Origin: Streptomyces sp. NBC_00224 | GTDB taxonomy: Bacteria; Actinomycetota; Actinomycetes; Streptomycetales; Streptomycetaceae | Direction of reading: 5' to 3' | Assembly: GCF_041435195.1 (NCBI RefSeq) | Contig: NZ_CP108106.1 | Span: 6,177,501-6,241,500 of the forward strand | DNA length: 64,000 bases | In this document: positions 27,676 through 35,287 of the stretch, piece by piece | Layout of the letters: each line of letters begins with the position of its first letter | Position numbering within the stretch: the stretch's first letter is position 1 | Made by a program: the position numbers and the translations under genes | Notes under the pieces: model-generated | Told to the model about the DNA's origin: nothing | Databases searched by the model: none | The model's input: the letters and a program-made list of their open reading frames with translations, nothing else

Positions 27676-28313
27676 CAGACGTCCCCGCCGATCGTGTTGC
27701 GCTCGCTGGGCTGCACGTACACCAGTCCCTCGCCCTCGAAGCGGATCTGGAACGCCTCCCCCGAGCCCTCCCCGAGCAGGGTGCGGAAGGTCACCCCGGA
27801 CTGGAAGTGCTGCTGGAGGTTGCCCTGGTGGGCGATGTACGCGCCCGGGTCCACCTGCAACGGGTACTGCGCGGAGACCCGCAGCACCACGGCCGGGCCG
27901 TCCGAGACGATCGCCGCCTGGCCGTGGCCCTCGACCGTGGTCGTGAACAGGCCGTTGCCCTGGGTCGCCCCGCGCAGTCCGGTGAAGGTGGTGCCGGTGC
28001 GCAGCCCCGCGTCGGTGGCGAGCAGATTGCTCGCCTCGACCCAGAGCTTGTCGCCCTGGAGCGAGACCAGGTTGATCTCGGAGGCGCGGTCGGCGAAGTA
28101 GCAGGTGCCGTTGCCCTTCACCTCCATCACGGTCATGGATTCGCCGGTCAGCCGGCGGGTCACCATGCCGCGGATGCCCTCACCGCCGCCGGACATCTTC
28201 TTGAAGGCCATCTGGCCGTCGTAGGCGACCATCGAGCCGTTCTTCGCCTTTACGGCGTCCCCGGCCATGTCGACGGCCAGCACTTTGCTGCCTTGGAGTC
28301 GGAACGTTGCCAC
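27675..28313 (-). CDS. AIM24-family protein, first of three in tandem
   Basis: 212 aa. MATFRLQGSKVLAVDMAGDAVKAKNGSMVAYDGQMAF is followed by strand repeats. SGEAFQIRFEGEGLVYVQPSERN closes the domain, nearly identical in pattern to the second paralogue. First gene of a tightly overlapping three-gene operon. The yeast homologue is a mitochondrial inner-membrane assembly factor; the bacterial function is not established. No signal peptide is visible. Confidence 0.88.
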   Translation of the reverse strand: MATFRLQGSKVLAVDMAGDAVKAKNGSMVAYDGQMAFKKMSGGGEGIRGMVTRRLTGESMTVMEVKGNGTCYFADRASEINLVSLQGDKLWVEASNLLATDAGLRTGTTFTGLRGATQGNGLFTTTVEGHGQAAIVSDGPAVVLRVSAQYPLQVDPGAYIAHQGNLQQHFQSGVTFRTLLGEGSGEAFQIRFEGEGLVYVQPSERNTIGGDV

Positions 28314-28442
28314 GGGCTGACGTTAGCGGCCCCGTCCCCGCCCGACCAGGCCCTTGGGTGCCGGGCCCCGAACCCCGCCGGGGTCCGCGGGGACCCCCGC
28401 CAAGATCCCGGCGCCGCCGATGTCACAATGGAGAACGTTTGT

Positions 28443-28458
28443 GCTTGCGTTCACAAGC
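28443..28458. promoter_or_regulatory. Inverted repeat GCTTG-N6-CAAGC before the DUF3817 gene
   Basis: Perfect 5-bp arms around a 6-bp spacer, about 35 bp before the GTG start and within a locally AT-richer patch. Possible operator or promoter-proximal site. Confidence 0.35.
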
Positions 28459-28492
28459 AACACCCTCCGACCCTCCCACCGAAGGTGCCCCC

Positions 28493-28837
28493 GTGGACAT
28501 CAAGACCGCATCCGCCTTCCACCGCCTCCGGCTGGTCTCGGCCCCGGAAGCCGTCTCTTTCCTGCTGCTGCTCGTCTGCTCGGTGCTGAAGCGGACGACC
28601 GACGTCAACGCCGTCCCGGTGATGGGCGCGATCCACGGCATCCTCTTCATCCTGTACGTGGTCTTCTGGGCCGACGCCTGGAACAAGGCGAAGTGGCCGG
28701 TGAAGACCGCCGCCCTGTACTTCGTCCTGTCCGTGCTGCCGTTCGGCGGCTTCGTGGCCGAGCGCAAGCTCAAGCGCCAGGCCGAGGACGCCCTGATCGC
28801 CGCCCGCGCCCGCAAGGAAGGCGTGGTCGGAGCGTGA
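28493..28837 (+). CDS. DUF3817 membrane protein, copy A
   Basis: 114 aa from GTG 28493 with GAAGG upstream. Three membrane segments: [34 protein letters not shown] and [23 protein letters not shown]. The motif GAIHG...D.W.KAKWP...FGGF..ERK is typical of DUF3817 (the YdzA-like family). A paralogue sits at 34.9 kb. Function unknown. Its stop overlaps the next start by 4 bp. Confidence 0.85.
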   Translation: MDIKTASAFHRLRLVSAPEAVSFLLLLVCSVLKRTTDVNAVPVMGAIHGILFILYVVFWADAWNKAKWPVKTAALYFVLSVLPFGGFVAERKLKRQAEDALIAARARKEGVVGA

Positions 28838-29127
28838 TCGTCGCCTTCTCGGTCACCCCGCTGGGCGTCGGCGAGGACGTGGGGGAGTACGTGGCCGACG
28901 CCGTACGCGTCGTACGCGAGTCCGGGCTGCCGAACCGCACCGACGCCATGTTCACCTCGATCGAGGGGGAGTGGGACGAGGTGATGGACGTCGTCAAGCG
29001 CGCCGTCGCCGCCGTCGAGGCCCGTGCCCCGCGCGTCTCGCTCGTCCTGAAGGCGGACGTCCGCCCGGGCGTCACCGACGGGCTCACCTCCAAGGTGGAG
29101 ACGGTGGAGCGCCACCTCTCCGCCTGA
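28834..29127 (+). CDS. MTH1187-type thiamine-binding family protein (YqgV/DUF77)
   Basis: 97 aa from the GTG at 28834, overlapping the DUF3817 stop (GTGA). [39 protein letters not shown]-like [21 protein letters not shown] and [12 protein letters not shown] match this small tetrameric family, some members of which bind thiamine or its precursor. It is translationally coupled to a membrane protein, so a transport-linked role is possible but unproven. Confidence 0.88.
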   Translation: MIVAFSVTPLGVGEDVGEYVADAVRVVRESGLPNRTDAMFTSIEGEWDEVMDVVKRAVAAVEARAPRVSLVLKADVRPGVTDGLTSKVETVERHLSA

Positions 29128-29139
29128 GAGCCGCTGTCC

Positions 29140-29174
29140 GAGCCCCCGGCCGCCCCGCGCGGCACCGGGGGCTC
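29140..29174 (+). terminator. Hairpin terminator
   Basis: GAGCCCCCGG (29140-29149) pairs perfectly with CCGGGGGCTC (29165-29174), followed by TTCC, 13 nt after the thiamine-binding-family gene. It separates that operon from cslA. Confidence 0.75.
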
Positions 29175-29250
29175 TTCCGTGCCGTGAGCCGGGTCAAACC
29201 GCTCGAACAAGAACCGCTCACTCGGAGTACTCCAGTCGACACACCGAAGA

Positions 29251-29270
29251 ATCTCCACTTTTGTGGGGAT
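29251..29270 (+). promoter_or_regulatory. Hairpin/operator ATCTCCAC-TTTT-GTGGGGAT before cslA
   Basis: Eight-base arms (seven Watson-Crick pairs, one G-T) around TTTT, ending about 30 bp before the likely cslA start. It could be a regulator site or a leader hairpin. One possible upstream GTG start lies inside it. Confidence 0.5.
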
Positions 29271-29301
29271 ATCTACCTGGCTCGATCAGCTGGAGGGCAC
29301 A

Positions 29302-31086
29302 GTGCGGTCGGAGAGTCCGTCGGAGCAGTACGACTACGAGACCCACAGCCGGCTCGCCGGACCGCTCACAAAGCCGGACGGGGCGGCCTACCGGGTGCGG
29401 TACCGAAGTCTCCTCTCCGCCGAACCCCGCCGAATACGCGCCGTACTCCTGATGACGCTGGCGCCCGTGCTCACCGCGGTCCTCCTCGTCTACCTCGTCT
29501 GGCCCACCCACTGGGTGGAGCGCGAGGGCGGCGACGAATGGCTCGTCGGCCTCGACATCGCGATGCTCGTCGCGATCGGCCTGATCGAGCTCTTCATGGT
29601 CGCCAACGTCGTCTCGATCGCGCACGCCACCATGGTCGCCAGGGACCCCATACCGGTGTACCCCGAGCCCGGCACCCGGGTCGCCTTCCTCACCACCTGG
29701 GTGCCCGGCAAGGAGCCCATAGCCATGGTCCGGGCCACCCTGGAGGGCGCCGTCCGCCTCCACCACCCCGGCCCCCTCGACGTCTGGCTCCTGGACGAGG
29801 GCGACGACGAACGGGCCAAGGCGCTCTGCGAGGAGCTGGGGGTGCGCCACTTCACCCGCAGCGGCGTCCCCGAGTGGAACCGCAAGAAGGGCCCGCACAA
29901 GGCCCGTACCAAGCACGGCAACTACAACGCCTGGCTCGCCATGCACGGCGCCGGCTACGACTTCTTCGCCTCCGTCGACACCGACCACGTGCCGCTCCCC
30001 AACTTCCTGGAGCGGATGATGGGCTACTTCCGCGACCCCGACGTCGCGTTCGTGGTCGGCCCCCAGGTCTACGGGAACTACGACTCGCCCGTCACCAAGG
30101 CCGCCGAGTCCCAGCAGTTCCTCTTCCACGCGCTGATCCAGCGGGCCGGCAACCGCTACCGCGCCCCCATGTTCGTCGGCACCAACAACATCGTCCGGAT
30201 CACCGCACTGCGCCAGGTCGGCGGGCTCTACGACTCGATCACCGAGGACATGGCCACCGGCTTCGAGCTGCACCGCCGCAAGAACCCCAGGACCGGCCAC
30301 TTCTGGAGGTCCGTCTACACCCCGGACGTGCTCGCCGTCGGCGAGGGCCCGGAGTCCTGGACCGACTTTTTCACCCAGCAGACGCGCTGGTCGCGCGGCA
30401 CGTACGAGACGCTGTTCAAGCAGTACTGGAAAGCGCTCTTCCGGGTCCCGCCCGGGCGGCTCCTCTCGTACACCCTGATGCTCGTCTACTACCCGATGAC
30501 CGCCGTCAACTGGCTGCTCGGCATCGTCAGCTGCGTCCTGTTCCTCTGGTTCGGCGCCTCCGGCACGCAGGTCTCCGCCTCCGTCTGGCTGATGCTCTAC
30601 AGCGACGCGGCCGCCCTCCAGATCGGGCTCTACCTCTGGAACCGCCGCCACAACGTCTCGCCCCACGAACCCCAGGGCTCCGGCGGGCTCGCCGGCATGG
30701 GGATGTCCGCGCTCTCCGCGCCCATCTACCTCAAGTCGCTCTGCTCGGCAGTGCTGCGCACCCGCGGCCGGTTCGTCGTCACCCCCAAGGGCGGTGAAGC
30801 CAGCCCCGACCGGCTGTGGACCTTCCGCATCCACCTCTTCTGGGCCGCGGTGCTCGTCGTGTCCCTTGCCGCCTCGGTCCACTACGGCCACACCCATGTG
30901 GCGATGCGGACCTGGGCCGTCCTCGCCCTGGCCATCGCGCTGGCCCCCGTCGCCGTCTGGTCCTGGACCGCCCGGCGCGAGCGCGCGGCCGCCAGGCAGC
31001 GGGCCCTGGCCCGGCCCGCCGAGCCCGAGGGGACGGAGGCCGCACTGGCCGCCGCACCGGCTGCCACGACGACCGGAGGGAACTGA
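29302..31086 (+). CDS. cslA: Cellulose synthase-like glycosyltransferase CslA
   Basis: Makes a beta-glycan at hyphal tips, needed with GlxA for normal development. 594 aa from GTG 29302, which has GGAGGG 4-5 nt upstream; an in-frame GTG at 29263 has no ribosome binding site. GT2 motifs: FLTTWVPGKEP, LLDEGDDE, SVDTDHVPLPNFLERM (metal and substrate Asp), TEDMATGFELHRR (TED base) and QQTRWSRGTYE (QxxRW). Two transmembrane helices precede and several follow the catalytic domain, consistent with a processive synthase channel. glxA starts 3 nt after its stop codon. Confidence 0.95.
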   Translation: MRSESPSEQYDYETHSRLAGPLTKPDGAAYRVRYRSLLSAEPRRIRAVLLMTLAPVLTAVLLVYLVWPTHWVEREGGDEWLVGLDIAMLVAIGLIELFMVANVVSIAHATMVARDPIPVYPEPGTRVAFLTTWVPGKEPIAMVRATLEGAVRLHHPGPLDVWLLDEGDDERAKALCEELGVRHFTRSGVPEWNRKKGPHKARTKHGNYNAWLAMHGAGYDFFASVDTDHVPLPNFLERMMGYFRDPDVAFVVGPQVYGNYDSPVTKAAESQQFLFHALIQRAGNRYRAPMFVGTNNIVRITALRQVGGLYDSITEDMATGFELHRRKNPRTGHFWRSVYTPDVLAVGEGPESWTDFFTQQTRWSRGTYETLFKQYWKALFRVPPGRLLSYTLMLVYYPMTAVNWLLGIVSCVLFLWFGASGTQVSASVWLMLYSDAAALQIGLYLWNRRHNVSPHEPQGSGGLAGMGMSALSAPIYLKSLCSAVLRTRGRFVVTPKGGEASPDRLWTFRIHLFWAAVLVVSLAASVHYGHTHVAMRTWAVLALAIALAPVAVWSWTARRERAAARQRALARPAEPEGTEAALAAAPAATTTGGN

Positions 31087-31089
31087 ACC

Positions 31090-33045
31090 ATGGCCTACCG
31101 GCCCTCCCCGCGCACCAAGAAGACGCTCCTCGGCGGCGGCGCGGTCGTGCTGCTCGCCGGGCTCAACGCCCCGGCCGCGCTCTCCTTCGCCGAGGAGCAG
31201 TACCACGCGTACCAGATCCGCCAACCCGACTACATGCGCAAGTACGGCGCCTGGGACACCGTCGACATCCCCGCGAAGTACCGCACCAACGCGATCCACG
31301 CGGCCCTGCTGCACACCGGCAAGGTCCTGATCGTCGCCGGGTCGGGCAACAAGCAGGAGAAGTTCGACGCCGGCTCCTTCGACACCGTGCTGTGGAACCC
31401 GAAGGACAACACCTTCAAGAAGGTCCCCACCCCCGAGGACTTCTTCTGCTCCGGCCACGCCCAGCTCCCCGACGGCCGCCTCCTGGTGGCGGGCGGCACC
31501 GCCCGCTACGAGGTCCTGGACGCCCAGGTGAAGCGGGCCGGCGGCGGGATGCGGGTCAAGAACGAGAACCCGGACAAGCCCGTCACCATCAAGAAGGGCA
31601 CCCGGTTCCGCTCCCCTTCGGGCGTCGAGTACGTCTCCAAGTTCGACGTCACCGTGCCCCGGGCCAAGCGCGAGTTCGTGGTCAGCTACTACGCGACCGG
31701 CCAGATGAAGCCGTGGAAGACCAAGGTCACCGCGGCCGAGGCCCGCGTCTTCGTGGAGGCCGCCGCCGAGGGCCCGAAGTTCGTGGCCACCGACCAGGCC
31801 CAGTACGAGATCGAGGGCCTCAAGGGCGACGACGCCGACAACACGTACGGCCTCGCCGAGAAGATCACCATGGACAAGCAGGACTTCCAGGGCATCCGGG
31901 CGGCCTACGAGTTCGACCCGAAGGCGGAGAAGTACCTACCCGTCGCCCCGATGCAGGAGGCCCGCTGGTACCCGACGCTCACCACCCTCCAGGACGGCAA
32001 GGTCCTCGCCGTCTCCGGGCTCGACGACGTGGGCACGATCCTCACGGGCGAGAACGAGATCTACGACCCCAGGACGAAGAAGTGGGCCAAGGGGCCCTTC
32101 CGGTACTTCCCCACGTACCCCTCGCTCTTCCTCACCAAGAGCGGCAAGCTCTTCTACTCGGGCGCCAACGCGGGCTACGGGCCCGCCGACAAGGGCCGCG
32201 AGCCGGGGCTGTGGGACATCGCCACCAACACCTTCACCAAGATCAACGGCCTGGGCGACGGCGACCAGCTCGAAACGGCCAGCTCGCTGCTGCTCCCGCC
32301 CGCCCAGGAGCAGAGGTTCATGCTGCTGGGCGGCGGCGGGGTCGGCGAGTCCAAGAAGTCCACGCCCCGCACCGCGCTGATCGACCTCAAGCAGGACAGC
32401 CCCGCTTTCAAGACCGGCCCCGTGCTCCCGCAGGGCACCCGCTACCTGAACAGCGTGATCCTGCCCGACGACTCCGTCTTCACCAGCGGCGGCTCCGAGG
32501 ACTACCGGGGCCGCGGCTCCAGCAACATCCTCAAGGCTCAGTTCTACGACCCCGCCGCCAACGCCTTCCGTGAGGCCGCCGACCCCACGGTCGGGCGCAA
32601 CTACCACTCCGAGGCGCTGCTGCTGCCCGACGGCAGGGTCGCCACCTTCGGCTCCGACTCGCTCTTCGGCGACAAGGACAACACCAAGCTCGGCAAGTTC
32701 GAGCAGCGCATGGAGATCTACACCCCGCCCTACCTCTACCGTGACAAGGACAGGCGCCCCGCCCTCGGCGACGGCCCGCAGGCGGTCGGCCAGGACCGCC
32801 GCGCCACCTTCCCCGCCGCCCACCCCGAGCGGATCGCCAGGGCCCGGCTGATGCGGCCGAGCGCGGTCACCCACACCACGGACGTCGAGCAGCGCTCGAT
32901 CGACGTGCGGCTGACCAAGGACCGGAACTCGGTGACGGTCGAGGTGCCGCGCGACAAGGCCCTCGTCCCGCCCGGCTGGTACATGCTCTTCGTCACGGAC
33001 GCCGAGGGCACGCCGTCCGAGGCGAAGTGGCTGTTGATCGACTGA
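31090..33045 (+). CDS. glxA: Mono-copper radical oxidase GlxA, galactose oxidase-like
   Basis: Extracytoplasmic copper oxidase that acts on the glycan made by CslA. 651 aa. A single N-terminal membrane anchor (TLLGGGAVVLLAGLNAPAAL) is followed by a kelch-type propeller and a C-terminal Ig-like domain. Copper/radical residues are all present: Cys in EDFFCSGHAQL (about 120, Tyr-Cys cross-link), Trp-Tyr in EARWYPTLT, Tyr-His in GRNYHSEALLLPDG and His in VTHTTDVEQR. It is the second gene of the cslA operon. Confidence 0.96.
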   Translation: MAYRPSPRTKKTLLGGGAVVLLAGLNAPAALSFAEEQYHAYQIRQPDYMRKYGAWDTVDIPAKYRTNAIHAALLHTGKVLIVAGSGNKQEKFDAGSFDTVLWNPKDNTFKKVPTPEDFFCSGHAQLPDGRLLVAGGTARYEVLDAQVKRAGGGMRVKNENPDKPVTIKKGTRFRSPSGVEYVSKFDVTVPRAKREFVVSYYATGQMKPWKTKVTAAEARVFVEAAAEGPKFVATDQAQYEIEGLKGDDADNTYGLAEKITMDKQDFQGIRAAYEFDPKAEKYLPVAPMQEARWYPTLTTLQDGKVLAVSGLDDVGTILTGENEIYDPRTKKWAKGPFRYFPTYPSLFLTKSGKLFYSGANAGYGPADKGREPGLWDIATNTFTKINGLGDGDQLETASSLLLPPAQEQRFMLLGGGGVGESKKSTPRTALIDLKQDSPAFKTGPVLPQGTRYLNSVILPDDSVFTSGGSEDYRGRGSSNILKAQFYDPAANAFREAADPTVGRNYHSEALLLPDGRVATFGSDSLFGDKDNTKLGKFEQRMEIYTPPYLYRDKDRRPALGDGPQAVGQDRRATFPAAHPERIARARLMRPSAVTHTTDVEQRSIDVRLTKDRNSVTVEVPRDKALVPPGWYMLFVTDAEGTPSEAKWLLID

Positions 33046-33049
33046 TTGC

Positions 33050-34084
33050 TCAGGCGGTCGAGCGGCGGGCCAGGCCCAGGGCGTAATCCGGCCACCAGGC
33101 GCCCGCCGCGGGCCCGCCCCGGCAGGTCCCGTCCGAGTCGCCGGGCCGCTTGATCCACAGATACGCGTCGAGCCGCTGGTCGCCGGTGCTGGTGGTCGGC
33201 GGGGTGCCGAGGGCCCGGCCGGGCGGGTTGCACCAGGCCTGGCCGGGGTCGTCGAGCAGCGGCCCGGCCCCGTTGCGGCTGGTGTCGATCACGAAGTGCT
33301 TGCCGCCGAGCCCCTGCGAGACCCTGGTGCCGTACGCCCGTACGGCGTCGTCGGTCTGGAAGTTGGAGACGTTCAGTGCGAACCCGTCCGCCCGGACGAC
33401 CCCGGCCCGGGTCAGCGGCTCGACCAGCTTGACCGGGTCGGGGATCCACGCCGGGTTGCCCGCGTCCAGGTACACCTGGGTGTTCGGCAGCTTCTTGAAG
33501 TGGTCGATCGCCTCGTTGAGCAGCTGGTAGCGCTCGTCCCAGTGCTCGGGCGTGGTGCAGCCGTCGATCATGTGGGCCACCGCGTCCGGCTCCAGGACCA
33601 CGATCGCCTTGGCGTCCCCGATCGCCTCGGCGAACATGCCGAACCAGGTGCGGTACGCGGCCGTGTCCGCGGCCCCGCCCGCCGAGAGCCCGCCGCAGTC
33701 GCGGTGCGGGATGTTGTACGCCACGAGCAGGATCGTGCGCTGGTCCTTGGCGGCGCCCGCCACGGCCCGGCGGATCCCGGGCCCCGGGTTGTCCCACGCG
33801 GGCCAGTCCGCCATCGGCCGGTCCGCGATCCGCCGCAGCGCCTCGGCGTCGGCGGTGCGCCCCTGCCCCTCCCAGATCTTGATCTGCTTGGCGGCGCTGC
33901 TGTCCGGGTCGACCCAGAAGGGCCCGCCGGGCGCCGGTTCGGCGCCCTCGCCCGTGGAGTGGCGCCGGCCTTCGGTCGAGGTGGCGCCGGGATCCGGGTC
34001 GGGGGAGCCCGAGCAGCCGACCGCCAGGGTGAGCAGGGCGGCGGCGAGCAGGATGCGGTGCCGGGCGGTTCCGTGCCGGGACAT
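33050..34084 (-). CDS. Glycoside hydrolase family 6, secreted lipoprotein
   Basis: Endoglucanase-type enzyme, probably trimming the CslA/GlxA polymer. 344 aa from ATG 34084, with AGGGAG just upstream. Basic N-terminus and hydrophobic run ending LTLAVGCSG give a type II signal with an imperfect lipobox (Ala at -3). GH6 motifs: YNIPHRDCGGLSAGGA, the acid Asp in AIVVLEPDAVAHM, VYLDAGNPAWIPDP, DTSRNGAGP, and WCNPPGRALG with C-terminal WIKRPGDSDGTC. It is convergent with glxA with 4 bp between the stops. It corresponds to the gene often called cslZ beside cslA-glxA. Confidence 0.93.
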   Translation of the reverse strand: MSRHGTARHRILLAAALLTLAVGCSGSPDPDPGATSTEGRRHSTGEGAEPAPGGPFWVDPDSSAAKQIKIWEGQGRTADAEALRRIADRPMADWPAWDNPGPGIRRAVAGAAKDQRTILLVAYNIPHRDCGGLSAGGAADTAAYRTWFGMFAEAIGDAKAIVVLEPDAVAHMIDGCTTPEHWDERYQLLNEAIDHFKKLPNTQVYLDAGNPAWIPDPVKLVEPLTRAGVVRADGFALNVSNFQTDDAVRAYGTRVSQGLGGKHFVIDTSRNGAGPLLDDPGQAWCNPPGRALGTPPTTSTGDQRLDAYLWIKRPGDSDGTCRGGPAAGAWWPDYALGLARRSTA

Positions 34085-34244
34085 ACGGCTCCCTGGGGTC
34101 ACAGGGCGTACACAGGACGCGAACAATCCTGACATATTGGTCACTCTCCGCAGTGGAGCGCCACGGGCCGGGGCGCGGGCAGTTGTGTGGGCCGAAGTGT
34201 GAGACGGGGCTGACCGGCATGTGACCAGTCGGTAAGGTCAATGC

Positions 34245-34754
34245 GTGCCGAAGCCGCTCAGCCTCCCGTTCGACCCCATCGCCCGCGCCGACGAACTCTG
34301 GCAGCAGCGCTGGGGGCCGGTCCCCTCCATGGGGGCGATCACCTCGATCATGCGCGCGCACCAGATCCTGCTCGCCGAGGTCGACGCGCTCGTCAAGCCG
34401 TACGGGCTGACCTTCGCGCGGTACGAGGCGCTGGTGCTGCTCACCTTCTCCAAGGCGGGTGAGCTGCCGATGTCCAAGATCGGCGAGCGACTGATGGTCC
34501 ACCCCACCTCGGTGACGAACACCGTGGACCGCCTGGTGCGGTCCGGGCTCGTCGACAAGCGCCCCAACCCCAACGACGGGCGGGGCACGCTGGCGTCCAT
34601 CACGGACAAGGGCCGCGAGGTCGTCGAGAACGCGACGCGGGATCTGATGGAGATGGATTTCGGGCTGGGTGCGTACGACGCGGAGGAGTGCGGGGAGATC
34701 TTCGCGCTGCTGCGGCCGCTGCGCGTTGCCGCGGGCGATTTCGCGGACGGGTGA
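34245..34754 (+). CDS. MarR-family transcriptional regulator
   Basis: 169 aa from GTG 34245 with AAGG 9 nt upstream. PLSLPFDPIARADELWQQRWGPVPSMGAITSIMRAHQILLAEVDALVKPYGLTFARYEALVLLTFSKAGELPMSKIGERLMVHPTSVTNTVDRLVRSGLVDKRPNPNDGRGTLASITDKG contains a full winged HTH. It stands before a DUF3817 gene and icmA, and could control the acyl-CoA mutase operator at 35.26 kb. That link is inferred from proximity only. Confidence 0.92.
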   Translation: MPKPLSLPFDPIARADELWQQRWGPVPSMGAITSIMRAHQILLAEVDALVKPYGLTFARYEALVLLTFSKAGELPMSKIGERLMVHPTSVTNTVDRLVRSGLVDKRPNPNDGRGTLASITDKGREVVENATRDLMEMDFGLGAYDAEECGEIFALLRPLRVAAGDFADG

Positions 34755-34799
34755 GAGCTCGGTCCTGGCCGTGATTTTGCCGGGTGCGGGTCGTTCTGG

Positions 34800-34825
34800 G
34801 CTGGTCGCGCAGTTCCCCGCGCCCC
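34800..34825 (-). repeat. Intergenic repeat, 26-bp arm only
   Basis: GCTGGTCGCGCAGTTCCCCG plus CGCCCC, identical to the left arm of the inverted repeat at 37.0 kb. Here it lies between two co-directional genes. Confidence 0.8.
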
Positions 34826-34862
34826 TTCAGGGGCCCGGGCAAGATCGCCCGGAACGGGCCGT

Positions 34863-34868
34863 TACGCT
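34863..34868 (+). promoter_or_regulatory. -10 hexamer of a leaderless DUF3817 transcript
   Basis: TACGCT ends 7 nt before the ATG at 34876, with no ribosome binding site between. No good -35 was found, so this is tentative. Confidence 0.35.
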
Positions 34869-34875
34869 CGTGGGC

Positions 34876-35214
34876 ATGAAAAAGAGCGTGCTCACCCGCT
34901 ACCGGATCATGGCTTACGTCACCGGTGTCCTCCTCGTCCTGCTCGCCCTTGGCGTGATCGCCAAGTATCTGCTGGACATGGACGGCGCGGCCGACTTCAC
35001 CAAGATCGTGGGCATCGCGCACGGCTGGCTGTACGTCCTGTACCTCGTCTGCGCCTTCGACCTCGGCTCCAAGGCGAAGTGGCCGGTCGGCAAGCAGCTC
35101 TGGGTCCTGCTCGCGGGCACCATTCCCACCGCCGCGTTCTTCGTCGAGCGCAAGGTCTCCCGCGAGGTCGAGGCCCTGGTCACGGACCCGGAGCCGGCCG
35201 CGGCCCAGGCGTAA
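34876..35214 (+). CDS. DUF3817 membrane protein, copy B
   Basis: 112 aa. Three membrane segments (IMAYVTGVLLVLLALGVIAKYL, IVGIAHGWLYVLYLVCAFDL, LWVLLAGTIPTAAFFVERKV) with the family motif GIAHG...D...KAKWP...FFVERK. Paralogue of the protein at 28.5 kb. Function unknown. The ATG at 34876 is preceded by TACGCT at leaderless distance. It follows the MarR gene on the same strand. Confidence 0.87.
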   Translation: MKKSVLTRYRIMAYVTGVLLVLLALGVIAKYLLDMDGAADFTKIVGIAHGWLYVLYLVCAFDLGSKAKWPVGKQLWVLLAGTIPTAAFFVERKVSREVEALVTDPEPAAAQA

Positions 35215-35250
35215 CCCCACCGCCCGCGGAGAACCGTGGGCGGCTGGCCA

Positions 35251-35287
35251 TCGACATTTACTAGGACGTCCTAGTAAATTCGAAGGT
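35251..35287 (+). promoter_or_regulatory. icmA promoter with 24-bp perfect palindromic operator
   Basis: The sequence runs TCGACA (35251-35256, -35), 18 bp, TAAATT (35275-35280, -10), 7 nt, then ATG. The perfect palindrome at 35256-35279 (arms ATTTACTAGGAC and GTCCTAGTAAAT) fills the whole spacer and the -10. A bound dimeric regulator would exclude RNA polymerase. No ribosome binding site fits the ATG, so the mRNA is probably leaderless. Confidence 0.7.

Noticed and set aside
28307..28492. Longer N-terminus for the DUF3817 gene at 28.5 kb
   Set aside because: The added residues are Pro/Arg-rich with no coding character and overlap the divergent AIM24 promoter. The GTG at 28493 has a ribosome binding site.
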